Assembly (NCBI GenBank): GCA_020635075.1
Contig: JACKAM010000002.1
Span: forward strand, 496,001-560,000
Direction of reading: 5' to 3'
From: Pseudobdellovibrionaceae bacterium
GTDB taxonomy: Bacteria; Bdellovibrionota; Bdellovibrionia; Bdellovibrionales; UBA1609
DNA length: 64,000 nucleotides
Under the pieces are notes generated by a model. It was not told where the DNA came from and did no database searches. It was given only the letters and a program-made list of their open reading frames with translations. This document shows, one piece after another, positions 33,962 to 42,315 of the stretch. Each line of letters begins with the position of its first letter. Within the stretch, counting starts at the first letter, position 1. The position numbers and the translations under genes are program-made.

Positions 33962-34867
33962 AGTCCAGTCGTCTCCCAATTCACGCAAGACCGAACGCAA
34001 ACCCACAGCATGGAGATTTCCGTGCTCATCTGACTCTTTCGCTAAATGAATTGCCCTGGTCGGGGTAAGGCCTAATCCAGTTATGACCTCCTCGTAGAGC
34101 TCCCCATACTTGTTCCACATATAGTCAGAACCAAATCGATCAATAAACTGAATCCCATACCACATCAGTACGTTTATACACATATTGTGATCATTCATAA
34201 TTGTAATGGGTCCATTTTCTCTCTCGCGGCTGTAGCGTACGCCAATGCGATTTGCCCCTAAACCCAAACCCTTCGATAGGCTAAAGCCAACACTGCGAAC
34301 CGCCGGATGATTATAGTCAAAGTTGAAACCACGGGTACATCCATACCAGGCACTGTCGATATAGACCGGTACGCTTAGCTCCAAGGCACGATCCAAGAAA
34401 TGTTTGGTATCAGGGTGAAGGTCTCCAAGACTGGGGAATGGAGCTGCCAAAATTAAGACATCTCCCTGGGAAAGCGAACTTGGTGTACGAACAGAAATGT
34501 TCGGTCTCAATCGCCAATGGTATCTGTAGTCACCTTCGACGACCACCACCCGATCTCCGTTCATCTGATGGATATCGTCTAAAAAATGAGTGACGCCAAC
34601 ACAAAAATCGCGATGGGGAAACGTCTCCACGCCCGAAATTTCGTTCCACTGGCTGCCAGTCAACCATCGGTCAAAGGTCTCGATAAATCTCTCGCGAAGG
34701 TTTTCCCGATCAGAGAAGTGCTCCTTCGACAAGGTCGATAGAAAGGCGTGGATTTCACGGTCGTACATGGCCCGTGGCTTCCCTCGCTGCACTAATTCTT
34801 TTAATTTAGCCCAATCCCGCATACAATTCAGTGAACCAGATTTGATTGGGAAATGGCAATAACGCAT
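33956..34867 (-). CDS. PLP-fold (aminotransferase-like) protein inside the radical SAM cluster
   Basis: About 303 residues. It carries two PLP-site marks of fold type I: VYIDSAWYGC (Asp that pairs with the pyridine nitrogen) and FSLSKGLGLGANRIGVRYSR (Schiff-base Lys and phosphate-contacting residues). It is about 80-100 residues shorter than typical aminotransferases, and no clear phosphate-binding glycine loop is seen upstream. The enzyme may be a lyase, aminotransferase or inactive relative. ATG 34867 overlaps the start of the divergent gene; ATG 34822 is an alternative. It converges on the type C gene. Confidence 0.68.
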   Translation of the reverse strand: MRYCHFPIKSGSLNCMRDWAKLKELVQRGKPRAMYDREIHAFLSTLSKEHFSDRENLRERFIETFDRWLTGSQWNEISGVETFPHRDFCVGVTHFLDDIHQMNGDRVVVVEGDYRYHWRLRPNISVRTPSSLSQGDVLILAAPFPSLGDLHPDTKHFLDRALELSVPVYIDSAWYGCTRGFNFDYNHPAVRSVGFSLSKGLGLGANRIGVRYSRERENGPITIMNDHNMCINVLMWYGIQFIDRFGSDYMWNKYGELYEEVITGLGLTPTRAIHLAKESDEHGNLHAVGLRSVLRELGDDWTL

Positions 34868-36056
34868 GAGCTCTAAATCCACATTCTGTGCCCTGCCGTG
34901 GTTGCAACTAAGTTGTAAGACCAATGGAGCGGTTCGAACCTGTGGATACGCGCGAGTCACCAGCGGGGGCCAGGCCAATTTGGGACGGGACGAGGTCTCT
35001 ACTTCCTGGAACAGCGATTATTTCAAACTGATTCGTAAGACAATGTTGGCCGGACAGGAGCCTCCTAACTGCACCAAGTGTTACTATCGGGAATCCCACG
35101 GTGGGACCAGCCGACGGCAGAAAGAAAACGATGCCTGGAGCAAGGATTTCAGTGAGGATCTGGCCCGAAAGCTGACCAAAGAAGATGGATCCATCGATAT
35201 TCCCCCTGTTTCCCTCGATATTAGAACTGGAAACGTCTGCAATCTAAAGTGCGTCACGTGCTTTCCCACCAACAGTACGAAGTGGCTTGAAGACACAGAG
35301 CTATTGGGAAAATATGAAAACACGCAAAACTATAAGGTCGTTCCCGCATGGGACCAGGCGGATGGACCCGCCTGGAAATTTGTCAAAGAGCACGGACCCT
35401 CGCTTAAAAAAATCAGCTTTCTTGGGGGGGAGCCCCTGGCATCACCTCTGCATCAGTCGATTCTTGAAAGCTTGATTAGCCAGTCCGCATATCAGGTTGC
35501 CCTTAAGTACGTCACAAATGGAACATTACTCTCGCCTCAGATACTGGGGAAGTGGGCAAGGTTCGATTCCGTCCAAATCATGGTTAGCATTGATGGTATA
35601 GGTCCAATTTTGGAGTTCATCCGCTTTCCTGCTAAATGGGCAAAATTGGAACTAAATCTCAAGCTCCTCAACGATTTCGTGGCCAGAAATGTGAAAAGGG
35701 AAGTTCTTTGGACGTGCAGCAACCTGAGCTTGTACTACCTACCAGAGACACTCGAGTATTTTGGTTCACATTTTCCAGGTCTTGAATTCGTACTTGGCGA
35801 CTACGTCACAAAGCCAGCCCACATGAGCGCACAAAACCTTCCGCCCATTTGCAAGGAACTGATTTTGGACAAGTTTAGAGACAAAGGAACTCTTGGTAAA
35901 TATCCTCAGGCCGAATTTTATCTCAACAATATGATGGAGGAAAACCTCTGGCCCTCTATGGGTTCAACTCTTATTCAATATCTCGATGATCTTGACCGAG
36001 CTCGAAAAACCAACTGGAGAGACTCTTTCAAGGAGCTAAGCCCCTATTTGAAATAA
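34866..36056 (+). CDS. N-terminal twitch radical SAM enzyme, single member
   Basis: 396 residues. Twitch region: FCALPW (Cys8), RTCGYAR (a single Cys26 where others have CC), CTKCYYRESHGGTSRR (Cys69-72). Radical SAM core: CNLKCVTC (125, 129, 132), LGGEPLA. Family block SIDGIGPILEFIR and FPAKW; C-terminus LDRARKTNWRDSFKELSPYL. The loss of one Cys may change cluster ligation. The ATG at 34866 overlaps the divergent PLP gene's start, so its promoter must lie in that gene. The stop overlaps the next convergent gene by 13 bases. Confidence 0.85.
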   Translation: MSSKSTFCALPWLQLSCKTNGAVRTCGYARVTSGGQANLGRDEVSTSWNSDYFKLIRKTMLAGQEPPNCTKCYYRESHGGTSRRQKENDAWSKDFSEDLARKLTKEDGSIDIPPVSLDIRTGNVCNLKCVTCFPTNSTKWLEDTELLGKYENTQNYKVVPAWDQADGPAWKFVKEHGPSLKKISFLGGEPLASPLHQSILESLISQSAYQVALKYVTNGTLLSPQILGKWARFDSVQIMVSIDGIGPILEFIRFPAKWAKLELNLKLLNDFVARNVKREVLWTCSNLSLYYLPETLEYFGSHFPGLEFVLGDYVTKPAHMSAQNLPPICKELILDKFRDKGTLGKYPQAEFYLNNMMEENLWPSMGSTLIQYLDDLDRARKTNWRDSFKELSPYLK

Positions 36057-37324
36057 GGGGACAACTCAGGTATAAAATCAACGATATTTTGACCTCTCTT
36101 ACGATCTAACATCTTTGTGTAACGAACAAACTCCTGAAAGTGCTCCTCTTCCGCCTCTCTTTCCACAATGTAGCGACAGAGATCTTCAACTTGATTAGTC
36201 ACCTGGGAATTCGGATATTCGGGCCGCAAGGCCTTGAGCCGCTCGACAACCAACATCTTGAGCTCCATAGGGAGAGTGGTAATACTCAGACCAAAGGGGC
36301 GGTGGACAGGGTTAAACCAGGTGGAAACAACTCGACCCGGATTTGCATCAGCCTTCATCTTCACCCACCTGAGGATATCGTCCAACTGGAGAATATTATA
36401 GGTGTTCACAGTCACTTGGGCGATCATTTCGATATGCGTTTTGAACTCCCGGCATAAATAATCAAAATTCCTCTCAACTTCGGACCACACGGAGGGATAG
36501 CGAACATAGTTTGCCAACTCATTGATTCCATCAACACTACAGACCATTTGAACTCTCTCAAACTGGTTGATCATATCGATAAATTTTTGATTCACTTTGG
36601 TTAGATTTGTCTGAACCCGCAGCAGAATATCGGTCTTTCCGTGATCCAGGCACCCCTGTAGGACATCATACATGGAACTATGGAGAAGGGGTTCTCCGCC
36701 CGTAATGTACACCTCATCCAAATTGGAATAATCGATCTGAGAAAGGAAGTTCGTATTCTCGATCCAGCTCGAAGTAGACGACTTTTTGGCGACCTCGTGG
36801 GAAGCCAAGTTAATTTCTGGAAAGTTCTTTCTGTTGTCTGGCTCACTTAATAGTTCATCGGTCTCTTTGAGAATTTGATTACTCAACCCAGAAAAGCACA
36901 TTCGGCACATCAGATTACATCGATTGCCCAAATTTAAAGACAGATATCTTGGCTTGGGGAATAACTGGAGTTCATCATAGCGTTCGAAGTATTTGCGATT
37001 CTCCTTAAGACGCTTTGACATGCACTTTTTTCCAGCCTCTTCCTGAATGCATACATCGCACTCGGGAAGAAGGACTCCATCTGACATCTTCTTCCTAATG
37101 TCAGTGAAGGCCTCTCCCCTCCAAATCTCATCAGCGGACTTGTCCAGGAGACTCAATTCCTTCCCATTTTCAATAATAGAAACATAGGATTTACAGCAGA
37201 GGCGAATTGAACCAAATGCATTGGTAGCCAAACTGTACCACATCAATGTACAAAGGCTCGAGTTGGGGTTTAGTTTGGGATCAAGATAGACTCGTTCAAG
37301 CCCCTCTAAAAACGGATTACTCAT
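36044..37324 (-). CDS. N-terminal twitch radical SAM enzyme, single member
   Basis: 426 residues, last gene of the five-gene minus-strand unit. Twitch region: SLCTLMW (Cys25), RLCCKS (Cys43-44), ECDVCIQEEAGKK (Cys89-92). Radical SAM core: CNLMCRMC (136, 140, 143), TGGEPLL. Family block SVDGINELANYVR and YPSVW; C-terminus LDRKRGQNIVDFIPELSPYF, closest in its tail to the convergent 34866-36056 gene. The start overlaps the stop of the upstream gene by four bases (37321-37324). Confidence 0.87.
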   Translation of the reverse strand: MSNPFLEGLERVYLDPKLNPNSSLCTLMWYSLATNAFGSIRLCCKSYVSIIENGKELSLLDKSADEIWRGEAFTDIRKKMSDGVLLPECDVCIQEEAGKKCMSKRLKENRKYFERYDELQLFPKPRYLSLNLGNRCNLMCRMCFSGLSNQILKETDELLSEPDNRKNFPEINLASHEVAKKSSTSSWIENTNFLSQIDYSNLDEVYITGGEPLLHSSMYDVLQGCLDHGKTDILLRVQTNLTKVNQKFIDMINQFERVQMVCSVDGINELANYVRYPSVWSEVERNFDYLCREFKTHIEMIAQVTVNTYNILQLDDILRWVKMKADANPGRVVSTWFNPVHRPFGLSITTLPMELKMLVVERLKALRPEYPNSQVTNQVEDLCRYIVEREAEEEHFQEFVRYTKMLDRKRGQNIVDFIPELSPYFK

Positions 37325-38523
37325 CTTTGTAACACCGCCTTAAATCTCGGCTCCACATTGACCAGAGACTTCCCCTGGGCCTCATCTAGGGTGGCGGTAA
37401 ACTCCACAAATTCGCGACGCCACTCTTCGTTGAAGGGGTAAAGCTTAAAGTACTTGCGAATAAACTCCTTCCCCTGTTCCTCTACAGTCGTTTGCTCCAG
37501 GAACTGAAAGTACTCCTCACGAGCCTCGGTATCAAATATTCCCGGAGTCAGATACCTGGGATAGTCCACCCTTTGCTGAATGAAATGACCGAGGACTCGG
37601 TGCTCGTACCTATCCAGATTTACTGTATTAAACGGATAGTCTACACAGCAAAACTTGTACAGATTTTCGATATCCCAAAGATTATAGGCACAAAAGGTCG
37701 GCCGCCAGGCAACCCTTGCATTGGGCAGCCGACTGTAGGAAGTTGCCGTCTCTAACACGTCTTCTTCGAGAGTGGTTTTGTTGTTTCGAATATATTGGTA
37801 AATTGGGCCCGTTCCCTCTACTGACACCAGGGCGCCGATGAAGGCAAACTGCCCTAATAATTCCATGATTTCGGACGACGGCTTGGTGCCATTAGTAAAG
37901 AACACCAAATCGATATTTTTAGCCATTTCCGACTTCACCAGGAATTTTAAAAATCTGGTAAACTGAGGCTCGATGATCGGCTCCCCACCCTTGACCGTGA
38001 CACTGCGAAGCGTCTGTCGATGGGCCAGAAGGAACCCCTCCATCTCCTCCATTCCCTGGCCCGTAATCGAAAAGGGGCTGGCCGCTTCAACCTCAAAGCC
38101 CTTTTCGGCCAGTAAATTCTCGTACTTCACCCACTTGGTGCTGTTGCCTGATTTACAGTGGCGACAGGCCAAATTGCAGAGATTGGAAAAGCGTACGACA
38201 AAAGCAACCAGTCCGGGCCGGTAATCAAAATCAATATCGTATTTGTGAAGATACTCAATGTACTCCGTCCTGCGACTGGTTGATCCCATATATTCACCAT
38301 TGGAGCAATGCCAACATTCTTTGGGCCATTGGTCCCTGCGGAGCATTTCTCTCAACTGTGCGTTTTTCTCACTATTAAATGCTGCTGATAGGCTCGTATC
38401 GCGAATGTTGCCAAAGGAACCATAGTAGACGCAACAGGGCCGAAGCTGCCCACTTTCACCAATCTCAACTGACATCCAGGGGGCCGGGCAGAAAGTCTTT
38501 TTATCGTAGTCAGCCTTACTCAC
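37321..38523 (-). CDS. N-terminal twitch radical SAM enzyme, single divergent member
   Basis: 400 residues. Twitch region: FCPAPW (Cys12), LRPCCVYYG (Cys30-31), ECWHCSNGEYMGSTSRR (Cys70-73). Radical SAM core: CNLACRHC (116, 120, 123), KGGEPII. The shared block is altered: SVEGTGPIYQYIR (Glu for Asp) and no PSKW. C-terminus LDEAQGKSLVNVEPRF is also divergent. It is therefore the most distant member of the seven. The start overlaps the upstream gene by eight bases, so translation is coupled. Confidence 0.86.
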   Translation of the reverse strand: MSKADYDKKTFCPAPWMSVEIGESGQLRPCCVYYGSFGNIRDTSLSAAFNSEKNAQLREMLRRDQWPKECWHCSNGEYMGSTSRRTEYIEYLHKYDIDFDYRPGLVAFVVRFSNLCNLACRHCKSGNSTKWVKYENLLAEKGFEVEAASPFSITGQGMEEMEGFLLAHRQTLRSVTVKGGEPIIEPQFTRFLKFLVKSEMAKNIDLVFFTNGTKPSSEIMELLGQFAFIGALVSVEGTGPIYQYIRNNKTTLEEDVLETATSYSRLPNARVAWRPTFCAYNLWDIENLYKFCCVDYPFNTVNLDRYEHRVLGHFIQQRVDYPRYLTPGIFDTEAREEYFQFLEQTTVEEQGKEFIRKYFKLYPFNEEWRREFVEFTATLDEAQGKSLVNVEPRFKAVLQR

Positions 38524-39595
38524 AAGAAAACCTCACCAACCTATTGTTTCCATATCCCGGGAAGGATGTAAATTCGAATTCCGACCCACAGGTTCGGCCA
38601 CAGGTAAACATGCGGTCACTTGCCGAACACTTCCAAGAACGCTCTAGGTCCTCGACAAAGAACCTGTGATTTAGAATCTCGTCGAATGAGTGCTGGAGAA
38701 GACTGTTGAATCCGGAATCATAACCTTGAACCAGGGAGGCCAACTCGCGCTTTTGGATTTCGTCTTCGTGAAAGTAGGCGGGCGCCCCCAGCCAACAGCA
38801 AGGCCAAAGATCTCCCACAAAATCGATGTACACTGAGCGCTGAATGTGTTTGGTTTTGCAGCGAATGGGCGTCTGCTTGGCATAGCGTTCGAAACTCCCA
38901 AACTTGGACTTGATTTCTTCCAAAGACAAGAGACTCGCCGACTTTAGTTCCTCTTTTTGGGGAGCCTGAAGGTCACGGCGATCGACGGTTTGCCCCAGGA
39001 GGCTGCGATAAAACCTTGATGTTGCCTTAAGATTGAACTCGCGAAACCCCATCTCCCTTGCCAGATTCTCGGCTTGCTGAACCTGGTGCTCATTATGAGC
39101 GAAGACAATATACTCCCATCTGGTGTCAACGCCTGAGGCAATTGCCGCCTTCATGTTGGCTTCGATGCGAGGCCACGATGAGTTGACACGGTAAATGTGA
39201 TTGGTGTCGGACAGCCCATCGACTGAAAAAATCAGGCGCCCCCGTCCTTTTAGGCTCTCCCCTAATTCATACCACCACTCAGGAGACTTTAGACTGCCGT
39301 TACTGTATACAGCAATATGGCTAACTCCACGGCTAAGTAGATTTTCGACAAATACGGGAAGGGTCGATGCCGCTGCCGGATCACCGAAGTTGCCACAAAA
39401 ATAAACGCCATCCAATTGCCGGGAAAAGCTCTCCGAGAACATTTCATCAAGCGAAGGGCCCCACTGCAAATCAGCAATCGGCAATTCTGGATTGAGCCTG
39501 CCCCGGGAAGTTCGTGCACACTGAGGACAGAGGAGATTACACTTACTGGTGATCTCCAAGTGAACGAGCTTGATCTCTTCCTTCCTTAAATACAC
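38516..39595 (-). CDS. Radical SAM enzyme with C-terminal SPASM-like region, type B copy 2
   Basis: 359 residues and clearly the sister of the gene at 31400: VHLEITSKCNLLCPQCAR (Cys19, 23, 26), LPIADLQW versus MPVGELSLED, YFCGNFGDPAAA in place of GGEP, FSVDGLSDTNHIYR, WEYIVFAHNEHQVQQAENLA, and the C-terminal cluster CKTKHIQRSVYIDF with LWPCCW and TCGRTCGSEF. It lies three bases after the type A copy 2 stop, repeating the A-B order of the plus-strand module. Confidence 0.88.
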   Translation of the reverse strand: MYLRKEEIKLVHLEITSKCNLLCPQCARTSRGRLNPELPIADLQWGPSLDEMFSESFSRQLDGVYFCGNFGDPAAASTLPVFVENLLSRGVSHIAVYSNGSLKSPEWWYELGESLKGRGRLIFSVDGLSDTNHIYRVNSSWPRIEANMKAAIASGVDTRWEYIVFAHNEHQVQQAENLAREMGFREFNLKATSRFYRSLLGQTVDRRDLQAPQKEELKSASLLSLEEIKSKFGSFERYAKQTPIRCKTKHIQRSVYIDFVGDLWPCCWLGAPAYFHEDEIQKRELASLVQGYDSGFNSLLQHSFDEILNHRFFVEDLERSWKCSASDRMFTCGRTCGSEFEFTSFPGYGNNRLVRFSCE

Positions 39596-39598
39596 TTG

Positions 39599-40807
39599 TT
39601 ACTCATCCATAAGGTCGGAGAACTCCGGACACAGCTGTCTAAAGTCCTCCCCTCGACGCTCATCAAGAATTTTTGTAAACCTTCTAAACTCCGGCAACAG
39701 GTGAGTTTTGTCCTCACTGTTCATATAGCGACAAAAATGATTCCAGCTGCGTTGAACCTTTTTAAAGGCGTGGGGCTTCTCCCATAGCAGATCCATGACA
39801 ATTTTTTTCTTTTCCTTTGGGAGAACGGTAATTGATAGGTGATCTGGAATATGGGCGTGAGTTGGATTGAACCAACTGTATTCATTAAATGGTACATTAT
39901 AGTATTCGTTAACTGCCGAAATCCACCAGTCTGTGAGCTCCACAACGTTAAGAATGTTATAGACGGTGATTGTTGATCTTAGACCCACCCGTGCATCAAA
40001 CTCCCGATGAAGCTGTAGAAAATCTTTGGTGATCTTTTCCACTGTTTCCCATTTTGATGGATTTCTCTGATATTCAATAAACTTCCCTGTACCATCTAAG
40101 CTCACGGCAAATTCGACGTACTTAAACTGTTTCCATAACTCAATCAGTTCGTGATCAGGAGCCACCATCAAGTTTGTGGAATAATTGAGATGAATTTTCT
40201 TGGTGTCGAGCTTCTTTATGGCCTCTTTGAGGATATCTTTGTATTCCTTTATAAGCAGCGGCTCTCCGCCTGTGAATTTAATATGCCTCAAGGACGGAAC
40301 CAAAACGTTGTCCAGATTCAAATCAGGGGTTTTTTGGAGAGCGTAGGTGGGATCGTCCTCTCCGTAAAGCGCAATAAAATCCTCCCTCATCTTGGCCGAC
40401 AATAAGGGAAAGCACATGCGACACTTCAAGTTGCACAGGTTGCTTGTGGCAAACTCAATCCACCTTAGCTCTACGACCTCCGGATCAACCCCGTCCATGA
40501 TCTGCTTGTACCCATTGTATATCTGCCGGATGCTGGCATCCTTCTGTGCGTCCTCCTCTTCAAAACACTTGGCACAGCCTGGATCGCGAGTTCCCGAGTC
40601 CATGCTGGCGCGAAGGGTCTGCATAACCTCATGCTGCTTTAAAAGATAATCCACACTATGATCCGATACATTGAAATCAGCTGGTCGATCCCTATAGCGA
40701 AACAAAAAGCGATTGCAGGGATAGACGATCCCCCCTGGTCGGATTTGCAGCTCCATGTGGGTCAGGCTACAATAAGTGTCAGCAAGCTTTTTGCCATTAA
40801 TTTCCAT
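39599..40807 (-). CDS. N-terminal twitch radical SAM enzyme, type A copy 2
   Basis: 402 residues, sister of 30174-31403 (shared RHIKFTGGEPLL, NYSTN, DGTGKFIEYQR with NPSKW). Its twitch region is reduced: YCSLTH (Cys13, no LPW) and YPCNRF (a single Cys31), with CAKCFEEEDAQKD (Cys78-81) kept. Radical SAM core: CNLKCRMC (125, 129, 132). C-terminus LDERRGEDFRQLCPEFSDL. The reduced cysteine set suggests a different auxiliary cluster from copy 1. The start overlaps the upstream gene by eleven bases. Confidence 0.87.
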   Translation of the reverse strand: MEINGKKLADTYCSLTHMELQIRPGGIVYPCNRFLFRYRDRPADFNVSDHSVDYLLKQHEVMQTLRASMDSGTRDPGCAKCFEEEDAQKDASIRQIYNGYKQIMDGVDPEVVELRWIEFATSNLCNLKCRMCFPLLSAKMREDFIALYGEDDPTYALQKTPDLNLDNVLVPSLRHIKFTGGEPLLIKEYKDILKEAIKKLDTKKIHLNYSTNLMVAPDHELIELWKQFKYVEFAVSLDGTGKFIEYQRNPSKWETVEKITKDFLQLHREFDARVGLRSTITVYNILNVVELTDWWISAVNEYYNVPFNEYSWFNPTHAHIPDHLSITVLPKEKKKIVMDLLWEKPHAFKKVQRSWNHFCRYMNSEDKTHLLPEFRRFTKILDERRGEDFRQLCPEFSDLMDE

Positions 40808-42152
40808 TGGAAACCATCAGCTTTCTGTCGCGGCCAAGAAGGTCCGCTAGCTCGGGAAGGGCCGATGCCAAAGACTGACCCCTTAGTTCATCCAATTTGC
40901 AGTTGTAATCCACAAATCTATCGAAGTCCTGAGAATGGTCTTCTTTATTCATGAACTCAATCAACGAAGCGGCAAACTCATGGTAGGCCACAGCGACTCG
41001 GATAGACTGGGCATCACTTGCCGCTCGCTTTGTCAGGCGATCCCCTTCTGCTCTCAACAAATCCTGAATTCTGAGTTTAAGTTCAGATGGAAAGACTTGT
41101 ACACTTAAGTACTTTGGGTCCTGAAGGATGAGCGGATTCAATATTTCTTTCCCCGGCGCCTTCAAGGTATTTTCAATATGGAAATCCATTCGCCATTCAT
41201 AGATTTTTCCCAGAGACAGGATATTGAGGGCCTGAACGCAGGGTTGAATCCAGACCTCGACTGGGTTACCCATATCACATATTTGTCGAAGATTTTTCTC
41301 TACAGTTTCCCATCTACTAGGAAACCGGATGTAGTCATTTACAGAACCAACACCGTCAAAACTGGCACTAACCCCCACTCTCTTAAAATGAGGCCACAGT
41401 TCAAGTGCCCTTTGTGGTAGCACGGTTAGATTTGAGGCCATTTCAATGACTACCTCTCCGGCCCGACCGGATTGAATGATCCTCTCCAGAATCTTAAAAT
41501 GGTCTTCTATAAGAAGTGGCTCTCCGCCAGAAATATAAATGTAGCGAATTCCGTCCAGTTCCGGCAAAAGCCGTTCCCAAGATGTCCGGTCTAGTGGCCA
41601 GTCGTAAGATACATTCGTCGTCGCCCATTCGCCGTCCGTGCCCCTATAAATTTCAATTTCCTTACCATACTCCGGATAGTTATTGCCCCAGAGACTGACA
41701 AAATCAGCATACCAGGCTGATGAAAATCTCGGATGACACATACGACATTTCAAGTTGCACTTGTTTCCGAGGCGAAGCTCCATCCCCAACAAAGGATGCT
41801 GGGGCTCATTTAGGTGGCCACCCGAACTCGTTTGTTGGCGACACTGCTCTTCATTAAGGGCTCGCGACCATCTTCTAACCTCCGTCTGTCTCCTCGATGT
41901 CATGCCTGCCTCTTCCTCCGCACGACAATTTAGGCATGATTCAGGCCACTGACTATTAAGAAACTGACTTCGCATCTGACAGAGGTCTGCAGACCTGCGG
42001 AAAGAATTTACCTCGTGTGTCTTTATATTCATGGTGCTTCCGTCCTCAGAGCGGACGACTGCTTTGGCCTGGACCTGATGACAACAAACGCGGTAGTCGC
42101 CATTTGTGCGCACATATTGAAACATCCAGGGCATCGGACACCAAGTAGACAT
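40797..42152 (-). CDS. N-terminal twitch radical SAM enzyme, type C copy 2
   Basis: About 451 residues, first gene of the minus-strand unit and sister of 32567-33961. Twitch region: STWCPMPW (Cys5), YRVCCHQ (Cys23-24), CLNCRAEEEAGMTSRR (Cys73-76). Radical SAM core: CNLKCRMC (132, 136, 139), SGGEPLL. Family block SFDGVGSVNDYIR and FPSRW; C-terminus LDELRGQSLASALPELADLL. The start is uncertain: ATG 42152 matches the start of the sister gene, while the frame opens at ATG 42188; neither has an ideal ribosome site. Confidence 0.86.
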   Translation of the reverse strand: MSTWCPMPWMFQYVRTNGDYRVCCHQVQAKAVVRSEDGSTMNIKTHEVNSFRRSADLCQMRSQFLNSQWPESCLNCRAEEEAGMTSRRQTEVRRWSRALNEEQCRQQTSSGGHLNEPQHPLLGMELRLGNKCNLKCRMCHPRFSSAWYADFVSLWGNNYPEYGKEIEIYRGTDGEWATTNVSYDWPLDRTSWERLLPELDGIRYIYISGGEPLLIEDHFKILERIIQSGRAGEVVIEMASNLTVLPQRALELWPHFKRVGVSASFDGVGSVNDYIRFPSRWETVEKNLRQICDMGNPVEVWIQPCVQALNILSLGKIYEWRMDFHIENTLKAPGKEILNPLILQDPKYLSVQVFPSELKLRIQDLLRAEGDRLTKRAASDAQSIRVAVAYHEFAASLIEFMNKEDHSQDFDRFVDYNCKLDELRGQSLASALPELADLLGRDRKLMVSNGN

Positions 42153-42315
42153 CCCACTATTGTGACTCACCGGACATCGACGGTCCATACCTGGATATGC
42201 TGCCTTGCGGTGACTGTCGGGACCATTAACGCTGCATATCTGGAGTGGTGATCAGATGGGTTGCATCCGCTTGCTCACAGACTGGCCTTGTCTTACAAAA
42301 GGCCTAGAACGGATA

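Noticed and set aside
35555..35580. A tRNA-like GGTTCGATTCC sequence
   Set aside because: It lies inside the radical SAM gene at 34866, with no cloverleaf arms around it.
36140..36457. Open frames antisense to the radical SAM genes (for example 36140-36457 plus)
   Set aside because: They have no ribosome sites, poor composition and lie wholly within well-supported genes.
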